Assembly (NCBI GenBank): GCA_025351525.1
Contig: JANXVV010000285.1
Span: 1 to 5,828, forward strand
Source of the DNA: Humisphaera sp.
Lineage (GTDB): Bacteria; Planctomycetota; Phycisphaerae; Tepidisphaerales; Tepidisphaeraceae
DNA: 5,828 nucleotides
Direction: 5' to 3'
The position numbers and the translations under genes were made by a program. A model generated the notes under the pieces. The model made no database searches. It saw nothing but the letters and a program-made list of their open reading frames with translations, and was not told where the DNA came from. Below, piece after piece: positions 1 to 5,047 of this stretch (position 1 is its first letter; every line of letters begins with the position of its first letter).

Positions 1-66
1 TCGGAGGCGGGCTTTAACGCGCCAGAGACCTTCGGCCACTTCCGGCAAATCCTGCTGCGCGTATGA
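1..66 (+). CDS. Possible 3' end of an unidentified gene (partial)
   Basis: Frame 1 is open from the window edge to a TGA at 64-66 and encodes 21 residues ending ETFGHFRQILLRV. Most third codon positions are G or C, as in the neighbouring real genes, and a strong hairpin follows 18 bases after the stop. The residues GFNAPETFGHFRQ faintly resemble the last helix-turn-helix of AraC-family regulators, but the fragment is too short to assign. Two rivals exist. Frame 2 stays open to a TGA at 162-164. On the minus strand an ATG at 79-81 opens a frame that runs off the left edge. Confidence 0.3.
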   Translation, partial: SEAGFNAPETFGHFRQILLRV

Positions 67-83
67 TATCCCGCTTTTCATGC

Positions 84-113
84 GTCGTGTGTGTGCGGAA
101 CGCACATGACGAC
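84..113. terminator. Strong hairpin between convergent genes, possible bidirectional terminator
   Basis: The inner stem TGTGCG (92-97) pairs perfectly with CGCACA (101-106) around a GAA triloop. An outer stem GTCGT (84-88) pairs with ACGAC (109-113), with a small G·U-rich bulge between the two stems. The hairpin lies 18 bases after the possible stop at 66 and 56 bases past the nagZ stop, where a shared terminator would be expected. Neither strand has a T-run after it, so it is not a classical intrinsic terminator. Confidence 0.3.
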
Positions 114-168
114 TCGGAGTACCGCGACCTGTGGCACCCGATCGACCCGCATCAGTATGATTGACGGA

Positions 169-1200
169 TTACACCTGCTTCATCTCCCATCGCTCCGAGA
201 GGTCGCCGAGTTGCGCGGGTCGCACGTAGTTGGAAAATAGAATGTCAAGCCGTTCGTGGGCGGCGTGGAGTTGGGCGATCGAAATCTCCCCCTGTTCCAC
301 CGCGTCGATCACCGCATCGATCGCCGCGTTTTGTAAATCCGGCGTCTCGCAGATCAGGAACAGATCGACGCCGGCCCGGATGCCGCGCACGAGGACTTCG
401 CGCAGGGCGTAGTGGTGGGCGATGGCTTTCATCTCCAGATCGTCGGAGACGATGACGCCTTTGAAACCGAGCTGATTGCGCAGCAGGCCGGTGAGGACGG
501 CGGGGCTCATGGTCGCCGGGACGTCCGGATCGATCGCCTCGAAAATGATGTGGGCGGTCATGATCGCCGCCACCCCCGCGCGGGCGGCGGCGATGAAGGG
601 GGGAAGCTCGACCTCCGCAAGCCGTTCGAGGGAATGGGAGAGGCGGGGGAGTTCCAGATGGCTGTCCTGCGCGGTGTCCCCATGCCCGGGGAAATGTTTG
701 CCGCACGCGGCGATGCCGGCGCTTTGCAATCCTTCGATCCAGGCAGTCCCCATCTCCGCGACGAGCGAAGGAGTGGAGCCGAACGACCGGTCGCCGATGA
801 CCGGGTTGGCCGGGTTGGTGTCGACATCCAGCACCGGGGCGAAGTTCATGTCGATGTTCGCCAGACGCAGTTCGCGACCGATGACCGCCGCCATCCGCCG
901 GGCGGATTCCGGCGATTCGGATTGACCGATGGACCGCATGGTCGGGAGGCGCGTGAAAGGCGCGGCCAGCCGCACCACCCGCCCTCCCTCTTGATCGACA
1001 TTGGTGAGAAAGGGGCGATTCGCGCGGGTTTTCAAATCGGCGCAGAGGTCGGCAACCTGTGGGCCGGACTCGAAATTGCGTTTGAAGAGGGTTGCCCCGG
1101 CGACGCCGCGCTCGAGGAGCGATTGCATCTCCGGCGGCACGGTGGTGCCGGTGAACCCGATGCAAAACAGGCGGGCGGCGGCGTGTTCAAGATCGGACAT
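169..1200 (-). CDS. nagZ: Beta-N-acetylhexosaminidase NagZ, glycoside hydrolase family 3
   Basis: A 343-residue single-domain GH3 enzyme, close to the length of E. coli NagZ. The family removes N-acetylglucosamine from GlcNAc-1,6-anhydroMurNAc peptides in cytoplasmic cell-wall recycling. Visible motifs are DQEGGRV (69-75), FAPVLDVDTNP (120-130), the loop KHFPGHGDTAQDSH (168-181), which carries the NagZ-type Asp-His acid/base pair (D179, H181), and VIVSDDLEMKA (249-259), whose first Asp (D253) should be the nucleophile. No signal peptide is visible, so it is probably cytoplasmic, as usual for Gram-negative NagZ. The ATG at 1198-1200 fits the family N-terminus, but no Shine-Dalgarno precedes it. 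It lies 173 bases downstream of the bactofilin-like gene on the same strand. Family assignment is secure; the exact substrate is inferred from the family. Confidence 0.95.
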   Translation of the reverse strand: MSDLEHAAARLFCIGFTGTTVPPEMQSLLERGVAGATLFKRNFESGPQVADLCADLKTRANRPFLTNVDQEGGRVVRLAAPFTRLPTMRSIGQSESPESARRMAAVIGRELRLANIDMNFAPVLDVDTNPANPVIGDRSFGSTPSLVAEMGTAWIEGLQSAGIAACGKHFPGHGDTAQDSHLELPRLSHSLERLAEVELPPFIAAARAGVAAIMTAHIIFEAIDPDVPATMSPAVLTGLLRNQLGFKGVIVSDDLEMKAIAHHYALREVLVRGIRAGVDLFLICETPDLQNAAIDAVIDAVEQGEISIAQLHAAHERLDILFSNYVRPAQLGDLSERWEMKQV

Positions 1201-1300
1201 GGCCGGAAAGTAACGTCACCGGCGGGTCAGGGCAATGAGAATTGTGGAGGGCGGTCGTCCTCGATCGCCGCAAAGGCAGGGGACTGCCGCTCTCCATTCA

Positions 1301-1352
1301 TTCATCTCCCCCTGATGAAGATCATGGGCTGGTAGCCCCTGCTACGACCAGC
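1301..1352. other. Two stem-loops in the bactofilin–nagZ spacer
   Basis: The 173-base spacer 1201-1373 shows no convincing gene. TTCATC (1301-1306) pairs with GATGAA (1314-1319). A second hairpin joins GCTGG (1328-1332) to CCAGC (1348-1352) and TAGC (1333-1336) to GCTA (1341-1344), with a three-base bulge. The second lies just past the end of the bactofilin-like gene and might end its transcript or stabilise its 3' end. It has no T-run, so this role is only a suggestion. The nagZ promoter, if there is one, should also lie in this spacer; no clear -35/-10 pair was found. Confidence 0.25.
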
Positions 1353-1373
1353 AATTGATTTCAGCATAAAAAT

Positions 1374-1757
1374 CTATTCATCCCTCGGCAGCTTCGGCAA
1401 AGGAGGCGCTGCCGAAACGGTTCCCTCGATCTTCGTCTCCCCGGACTTGGTTTTAATCTTCCCTTCGACTTTGGCCTTACGGTCGATGAAGAGACGGCCT
1501 CCGTCGTTGATGAGGTCTCCGCCGATATGTCCGCTATGTATCAGTTTGGTGTTGTCGAAGACAGTGACGTCGCCGTGAACCTGCCCGTAAACGTGAACGC
1601 GACCCCCGTATTGAACGATTAAATTGCCGAGGATGGAACCGCGTAGGTAGAACTTGCCCCCTTCGACGACAGTGACATTTCCTCCGACGTTGCCCCAGAG
1701 TTCCAGGGATTCGTTCACCACCAGGTCGCCCGCTATTTGTCCGCGCTCTTCTCGCAT
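1374..1757 (-). CDS. Bactofilin-like polymer-forming beta-helix protein
   Basis: 127 residues from the ATG. The chain is made of short beta-helix turns: a Gly-Asp/Asn-hydrophobic step recurs at G10-D11, G26-N27, G44-N45, G62-D63, G80-D81 and G99-K100, so the period is about 18 residues. This repeating G-[DN]-[LIV] pattern and the small size match bactofilins, cytoskeletal proteins that polymerise into filaments and in some bacteria position peptidoglycan enzymes. The tail from about 117 is Pro-rich (PPLPKLPRDE) and probably disordered, as in bactofilins. There is no signal peptide or membrane segment, so it is cytoplasmic or peripherally membrane-bound. A TTG at 1791-1793 would add 12 residues (MHPTPFPGKNTS); neither start has a Shine-Dalgarno, and I prefer the ATG because the repeat begins soon after it. 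Assignment is by fold pattern, not a specific orthologue. Confidence 0.72.
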   Translation of the reverse strand: MREERGQIAGDLVVNESLELWGNVGGNVTVVEGGKFYLRGSILGNLIVQYGGRVHVYGQVHGDVTVFDNTKLIHSGHIGGDLINDGGRLFIDRKAKVEGKIKTKSGETKIEGTVSAAPPLPKLPRDE

Positions 1758-1836
1758 GGAGGTGTTTTTACCGGGAAAGGGGGTCGGATGCAAAATCGGG
1801 AGGATGTTTGAGGACCATGCGTTTTAAATCCAAGAA

Positions 1837-1859
1837 CATGGGCGAGACGCCCATGCCAC
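1837..1859. repeat. Remnant of the terminal hairpin of the foldback repeat
   Basis: CATGGGCG (1837-1844) pairs perfectly with CGCCCATG (1848-1855) around AGA and is followed by CCAC. This matches the outer end of the element at 3403-3425 (CATGGGCA-GGA-TGCCCATG then CCAC), in the same orientation, with a compensating change at the base of the loop. It sits five bases past the stop of the three-helix membrane protein gene, in the spacer before the bactofilin-like gene, so it could also form a 3' hairpin on that transcript. Confidence 0.7.
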
Positions 1860-1863
1860 GATA

Positions 1864-2427
1864 TTATTCCAGCGGATTCGTCGCAGCCGGTTTTTTGTCC
1901 GGGGGTGTGCTCGGCGTTTCGGCATGAAACAGGGGAGGCATCAGACTGAGGGCGAGTGCAATCGCGCTGAGAATGCCCACCGCCGCCACATACCCGCGCA
2001 GTCGATATGCCAACCGCGATGCTCGCACCAGCTTGACCGCCACTGCGGAAATGATGCATCCCAAACCCGCAGAGGCCAAGGCGCGGTGCCGGTGCCCCAG
2101 TAGGGAATTCACGATCGCGGCACACGAAACGATGAAAGCCGCCACGATGATGAATTGGGTGAAGCGGTAGGCGACATTTGGCCCGGTGCGTCGCTGGCGG
2201 ACCGTGAACAGGGTTGGATCGAGAATGGAATCGTCGGGCGGTCCGTTCGGCAGGCGGGGCACGTCGATTACATCCGCCGGCTTCAGTGAACCGCGCGCGG
2301 CGGCTTGCATCTCCAGTTCCACATCGCCTGCGGTCAAAATCACCTCTCGCGACGCGATCTGCTTTCGGCGACCGAGCCATGGCGGGCGGGGCGGCGGGTC
2401 ATTCAAAGGTGGAACGTTTGTTTCCAT
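1864..2427 (-). CDS. Three-helix membrane protein of unknown function
   Basis: I do not recognise this 187-residue protein. A Pro-rich and Arg-rich N-terminal segment of about 90 residues, predicted cytoplasmic, precedes hydrophobic segments at about 91-111, 117-134 and 146-165. The positively charged stretch RASRLAYRLR (135-144) favours the cytoplasm, and a Pro-rich tail of about 20 residues follows. Residues 34-40 read GDVELEM, close to GEVEFDV near the C-terminus of the upstream gene's product. The frame continues upstream to an ATG at 2479-2481, but that extension lies entirely inside the neighbouring gene. The ATG at 2425-2427, seven bases after the neighbour's stop, is the likely start, and this spacing implies co-transcription. 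No good Shine-Dalgarno is present. The gene is real judging by length, composition and tight packing. Confidence 0.8.
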   Translation of the reverse strand: METNVPPLNDPPPRPPWLGRRKQIASREVILTAGDVELEMQAAARGSLKPADVIDVPRLPNGPPDDSILDPTLFTVRQRRTGPNVAYRFTQFIIVAAFIVSCAAIVNSLLGHRHRALASAGLGCIISAVAVKLVRASRLAYRLRGYVAAVGILSAIALALSLMPPLFHAETPSTPPDKKPAATNPLE

Positions 2428-2434
2428 GAATATT

Positions 2435-3151
2435 TTAACTCGACCGCGACGCCTCTGACACGTCGAACTCCACTTCGCCAAGCGCCATTCTCAATCCCCG
2501 GCTGCTTTTGCTCTGAATCACCAATAATAGCAACACCGCGATCGCCGGCCAGATCACAAACCGAGCCCAGCGCAGATAGGCCAGATTGATGGAAAGCTCG
2601 GTGGCGTTGAAGGTCGCGCCAAGGGTGGGATGGGTGATCTCGCCCCAGGTGTAAAGCACGCCGGGAAGCTTGAATTCCGTGTTGGTCGCGTTTGGCGAAT
2701 GATCCGTTGCGGAGACGGGCGAGAGCAGCAGCGATTGCCAGGGGAACAGCAGCACGATCAGCATTAAGCCCCAGATGAAGGCACTGGTGACGCGTGAGAC
2801 GCCGATCAATCGACCCACCAGCATGATGGTGACGATCAACAGTTGCACCGCCGCCAGCACCACGGCTAAAACGATGCCCGCGAAACTGGTGATGGCCACG
2901 AGATATTCCATCAGTTTCGCAACGTTGAAATTGCCGGGCGGCGTGGCCGCCAAAGCCGGTTCGGTTGTGGTGGAATTGACGGTCGACGCGCCCGATCCCA
3001 TCCAACCCGGATTATGTCGAAGGGCGAAGAACATCGCCAGTTGGCCCAGCAGGATGAGGAGCAAAAAGAGGAACAACCAGTTTTTGGCGCGCCGGGCCGC
3101 CATCATGGCGTCGGCGTAATCGGCGGCGGTAGCGATGGGGGAGTTGGCCAT
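2435..3151 (-). CDS. Four-helix membrane protein of unknown function
   Basis: 238 residues, family not recognised. Hydrophobic segments lie at about 24-44, 83-113, 121-142 and 196-213. Positive charges in the N-terminus (R20, R21, K23), between helices 2 and 3 (R114, R120) and after helix 4 (K215, R218, R221) put both termini in the cytoplasm. The Ser/Thr/Asn-rich loops 45-82 and 143-195 would then face outward. The acidic C-terminal tail contains GEVEFDV (225-231), a motif also found in the next protein. The ATG at 3149-3151 follows a weak AGGA at about nine bases. It is the first gene of the minus-strand group, and its product may work with the three-helix protein encoded seven bases downstream. 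Function is unknown. Confidence 0.82.
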   Translation of the reverse strand: MANSPIATAADYADAMMAARRAKNWLFLFLLLILLGQLAMFFALRHNPGWMGSGASTVNSTTTEPALAATPPGNFNVAKLMEYLVAITSFAGIVLAVVLAAVQLLIVTIMLVGRLIGVSRVTSAFIWGLMLIVLLFPWQSLLLSPVSATDHSPNATNTEFKLPGVLYTWGEITHPTLGATFNATELSINLAYLRWARFVIWPAIAVLLLLVIQSKSSRGLRMALGEVEFDVSEASRSS

Positions 3152-3180
3152 GAGGCTGTCCTACCCAAAACGCCCGGCGT

Positions 3181-3194
3181 TCGCAAACTTGCGA
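3181..3194. promoter_or_regulatory. Palindrome TCGCAA-AC-TTGCGA upstream of the minus-strand group
   Basis: A perfect six-base inverted repeat with a two-base centre lies 30-43 bases before the ATG of the four-helix membrane protein, where a repressor site would overlap a promoter. No regulator in the window can be linked to it, and a chance palindrome is possible. Confidence 0.25.
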
Positions 3195-3211
3195 GAGTGG
3201 GTCGACAGAGG

Positions 3212-3228
3212 ATGTGTGCATGACACAT
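3212..3228. promoter_or_regulatory. Inverted repeat ATGTGT-N5-ACACAT in the divergent promoter region
   Basis: ATGTGT (3212-3217) and ACACAT (3223-3228) are perfect six-base inverted halves around GCATG, 61-77 bases upstream of the minus-strand ATG. The right part (TGCATGACACAT, 3217-3228) resembles TGCGCGACACAT at 4674-4685, left of the second foldback element, so this may be repeat flank rather than an operator. Confidence 0.22.
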
Positions 3229-3242
3229 ACAACAGAATCTTC

Positions 3243-3425
3243 GTAGCATGGGCAACCTGCCCATGGCCGTGGTACTCTGCGGCGTTGACCGGTACGCCGG
3301 TCAACCCGCAAGAGCGAAGCGATCTTTCTTGAGTGATCGAAGAGCGCTTCGCTTTGGCTTGGGTCGATCGGAGTACCGGTCGACATCGCGGGGTACCGCG
3401 AACATGGGCAGGATGCCCATGCCAC
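3243..3425. repeat. Foldback repeat, copy A
   Basis: The 65-base arms at both ends are inverted copies at about 80% identity (hand count 52/65) around a central AGCGAAGCG...CGCTTCGCT loop. Each arm is a row of three hairpins. In the right arm these are CATGGGCA-GGA-TGCCCATG (3403-3421), TCGCGG-GGTA-CCGCGA (3386-3401) and GTCGATCGG-AGTA-CCGGTCGAC (3363-3384, one G·U). The element fills much of the 359-base space between the divergent genes at 3151 and 3511, which holds no supported gene. The open frames crossing it on both strands only read out the repeat. It is intergenic with no transposase or obvious target duplication, so it is closer to a REP/MITE-like element than an insertion sequence. 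Confidence 0.9.
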
Positions 3426-3455
3426 CTAAATGCCGCCGAAAATGTCAGGCAGCCC
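3426..3455. repeat. Conserved right flank of foldback copy A
   Basis: The 30 bases contain TGCCGCCGAAAATGTCA and end in AGCCC. They recur in the same orientation at 4886-4915 beside copy B with only a few changes (AGGC versus TGTA region). The flank is therefore part of the repeat unit, although the core it adjoins is reversed in copy B. Confidence 0.85.
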
Positions 3456-3498
3456 AGAGGATTTTCCATTTATTTTTTAGTTCGCGAATCTTCCTTGT

Positions 3499-3510
3499 TA
3501 TAGTTCTGAA
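3499..3510 (+). promoter_or_regulatory. Possible -10 box giving a leaderless start for the M24 peptidase
   Basis: TATAGT (3499-3504) is one base from the TATAAT consensus and ends six bases before the ATG at 3511. A transcript starting 6-7 bases after it would begin at or next to the start codon, and no Shine-Dalgarno is present. The sequence upstream is T-rich (3461-3484), but no good -35 hexamer is seen. Confidence 0.3.
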
Positions 3511-4611
3511 ATGCTCACCGTCGAATTCAGCAAACAGCGCCAAAAACGCCTCCTCGAAATCATTCAGCGCCGCAAGCTGGATGCGGTAGTCGTTGGCGGT
3601 CCGGCGCACGTCTATTATTACTCGGCTTGGCTGCCGTCCTGGCTACACCAAGCGGGTTTCGTGCTCTTTGCGGATGGCCGTTCGCTGCTGATCTCACCGA
3701 ACGTCGTTATCCCCGACACGGCGGCGGATCGCGTGGAGCCTTTCGAGGCCAACTGGACCAGCACCCTCCGTCAGGAACAACCGATGGCGGTGGCGGACAA
3801 AATCGTCGAAGCGCTTTCCGGTCGGCGGGCGATGAGCGTGGGCGTCGATGCCTCCGCCGTTTCGTCACAACTGGCGATGGCATTTGACGGCTCCTGCACG
3901 TCGATCGACCCGGAAATCTGGCAACTTCGCCGGTGCAAAGATGCGGATGAATTGGCATTGATGAAGTCCGCCATCCGATGCGGCGAGGCGATGTATGCGC
4001 GGGCACGCGACATCATCGTTCCCGGCGTGGCGGAGTTGGATGTATTCAGCGAGTTGCAATCCATCGCGGTCAAGACCGCCGGTGAACCGATGACCGCGCT
4101 ATTGGGCAACGATTTCCAGTGCGGCAGTCCCGGTGGCCCGCCGCGTAAGGATCGCGTCGCCAAAGCGGGTGAACTGTATATCCTCGATTTGGGGCCGACC
4201 TTTCAAGGTTATTTCAGCGATAACGCCCGAACCTTCAGCGTTGATCGCAGGCCCACCGATGCGCAGATGAAAGCTTGGGAAAGCATCACCGCCGCCCTGA
4301 AAATCGTAGAGCAAATGGCGAAACCGGGAGTTCGCGGCCAGGATCTTTTCAAAGCGGTGAATGAGCATTTCAAGGCGACGATGAAGACCGGGCTATCGCA
4401 TCATCTGGGGCATGGCGTCGGATTGCAGCCGCACGAGTATCCGCATTTGAATCCGATGTGGGACGATGTTTTGATGGAAGGCGAAATTTTCACCGCTGAG
4501 CCGGGGCAATACGGCGCGGAATTGGGCGGGGGGATTCGGCTGGAAAATCAGTATCGAGTCACAAAAGCCGGCGTTGAAAGCCTGGTGAATTTTCCGCTGT
4601 CACTTATATGA
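3511..4611 (+). CDS. M24B metallopeptidase, Xaa-Pro aminopeptidase-like
   Basis: 366 residues, the usual length for bacterial Xaa-Pro dipeptidase/aminopeptidase proteins. A creatinase-type N-terminal domain covers about 7-135 and a pita-bread M24 catalytic domain about 148-362. All five metal ligands are visible: D226 and D237 in LDLGPTFQGYFSDNARTF, H301 in GHGVGLQPHE, E330 in TAEPG and E345 in IRLENQ. H308 matches the second conserved histidine. The family removes an N-terminal residue preceding proline, or splits Xaa-Pro dipeptides, using two metal ions, typically Mn2+ or Co2+. There is no signal peptide, so it is probably cytoplasmic. It stands alone on the plus strand. The exact specificity (aminopeptidase, prolidase or another M24B activity) cannot be read from sequence, so no symbol is given. 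Confidence 0.92.
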   Translation: MLTVEFSKQRQKRLLEIIQRRKLDAVVVGGPAHVYYYSAWLPSWLHQAGFVLFADGRSLLISPNVVIPDTAADRVEPFEANWTSTLRQEQPMAVADKIVEALSGRRAMSVGVDASAVSSQLAMAFDGSCTSIDPEIWQLRRCKDADELALMKSAIRCGEAMYARARDIIVPGVAELDVFSELQSIAVKTAGEPMTALLGNDFQCGSPGGPPRKDRVAKAGELYILDLGPTFQGYFSDNARTFSVDRRPTDAQMKAWESITAALKIVEQMAKPGVRGQDLFKAVNEHFKATMKTGLSHHLGHGVGLQPHEYPHLNPMWDDVLMEGEIFTAEPGQYGAELGGGIRLENQYRVTKAGVESLVNFPLSLI

Positions 4612-4623
4612 CATCCTTTTTTT
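4598..4623 (+). terminator. Weak intrinsic terminator after the M24 peptidase gene
   Basis: TGTCA (4598-4602) pairs with TGACA (4609-4613) across a six-base loop. The stem overlaps the stop codon, and seven T residues (4617-4623) follow. The arrangement is right for a Rho-independent terminator, but the five-base AT-rich stem is weak. Confidence 0.4.
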
Positions 4624-4697
4624 AACTGGTATTGAATGAAGCGATGACCCCCCGATTCCGTCGCAGCGTTGTTTGCGCGACACATCCGGCGCATCAC

Positions 4698-4885
4698 GTG
4701 GCATGGAAATGCTGCCCATGTTCGCGGTATCCCGCGATGTCGACCGGTACTCCGGTTGACTTAATCCAGAGCGGAGCGATCTTCTATCGACTAAAAAGGA
4801 AAGATCGCTGCGCTCTTGCCGGGTCGACCGGAGTACCGGTCAACGCCGTGGAGTACCACGGCCATGCGCAGGATGCCCATGCTAC
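4698..4885. repeat. Foldback repeat, copy B, core reversed relative to copy A
   Basis: Same architecture as copy A: three hairpins per arm around a GAGCGGAGCGATC...GATCGCTGCGCTC loop. The left arm best matches the reverse complement of copy A's right arm (about 90% by hand count, against about 73% to A's left arm), and the loop matches only in reverse complement. The outer left hairpin is decayed (CATGG...CCATG), while the right one keeps all but one pair (CATGCGCA-GGA-TGCCCATG). It lies in the 436-base non-coding stretch 4612-5047. Apart from this element and its flank, that stretch holds a hairpin at 4921-4951 and an AT-rich promoter-like zone at 4960-5000. Frames running through the element are not genes. 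Confidence 0.9.
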
Positions 4886-4915
4886 CTGAATGCCGCCGAA
4901 AATGTCATGTAGCCC
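4886..4915. repeat. Conserved right flank of foldback copy B
   Basis: It contains TGCCGCCGAAAATGTCA and ends in AGCCC, the same sequence in the same orientation as 3426-3455. The matching flanks fix the orientation of the units and show that the core between them differs in direction. Confidence 0.85.
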
Positions 4916-4920
4916 GCAGC

Positions 4921-4951
4921 GTGGAGTGCATCCACTTTGTTTTGCAAAGTG
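4921..4951. other. Alternative hairpins next to foldback copy B
   Basis: GTGGA (4921-4925) can pair with TCCAC (4931-4935), and CACTTTG (4933-4939) pairs perfectly with CAAAGTG (4945-4951) around TTTTG. The two share CAC at 4933-4935, so only one can form at a time. There is no T-run directly after; the T8 run at 4976-4983 is 25 bases away. It may be a further decayed part of the repeat. Confidence 0.35.
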
Positions 4952-4988
4952 AGGGGTGATCGTTATCATCCTTATTGTTTTTTTAATG

Positions 4989-5026
4989 GTCGTTAGTGAA
5001 CAGTCGTTGGTGGCACATGTCGACAT
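4989..5026 (+). promoter_or_regulatory. Direct repeat and palindrome upstream of the exported protein gene
   Basis: GTCGTTAGTG (4989-4998) and GTCGTTGGTG (5003-5012) match at nine of ten positions with starts 14 bases apart. The perfect palindrome ATGTCGACAT (5017-5026) follows, 21 bases before the ATG. Such an arrangement could bind a regulator, but no regulator is encoded nearby and no convincing -35/-10 pair was found. Confidence 0.25.
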
Positions 5027-5036
5027 CATTTCTCGC

Positions 5037-5040
5037 GGAG
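5037..5040 (+). promoter_or_regulatory. Ribosome binding site GGAG
   Basis: GGAG ends seven bases before the ATG at 5048, a normal Shine-Dalgarno spacing. It is the only clear one in the window and settles the start of the exported protein. Confidence 0.65.
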
Positions 5041-5047
5041 CGGAACA

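Noticed and set aside
245..1165. Second minus-strand frame inside nagZ
   Set aside because: Arg/His/Pro-rich out-of-frame translation of nagZ with no recognisable domain.
412..1335. Long plus-strand open frame opposite nagZ
   Set aside because: It is antisense to a GH3 gene with all catalytic motifs. Its translation is low-complexity Gly/Arg/Asp-rich, and the frame is open because of GC-rich codon bias.
1733..2380. Minus-strand frame overlapping the three-helix membrane protein and the bactofilin-like gene
   Set aside because: Arg/His-rich shadow frame overlapping two better-supported genes.
3012..3469. Minus-strand frames with HGHPAHV- and TGVPVN-like peptides
   Set aside because: These are translations of the foldback repeat; the same peptide pattern appears in frames over copy B, so they are repeat readout, not proteins.
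3243..4885. CRISPR array or composite transposon formed by the two repeats
   Set aside because: Two large, diverged foldback copies flanking a single metabolic gene, without spacers, transposase or target duplications, fit neither.
4632..5029. Short frames on both strands across foldback copy B
   Set aside because: Repeat-derived, no ribosome binding site, no domain.
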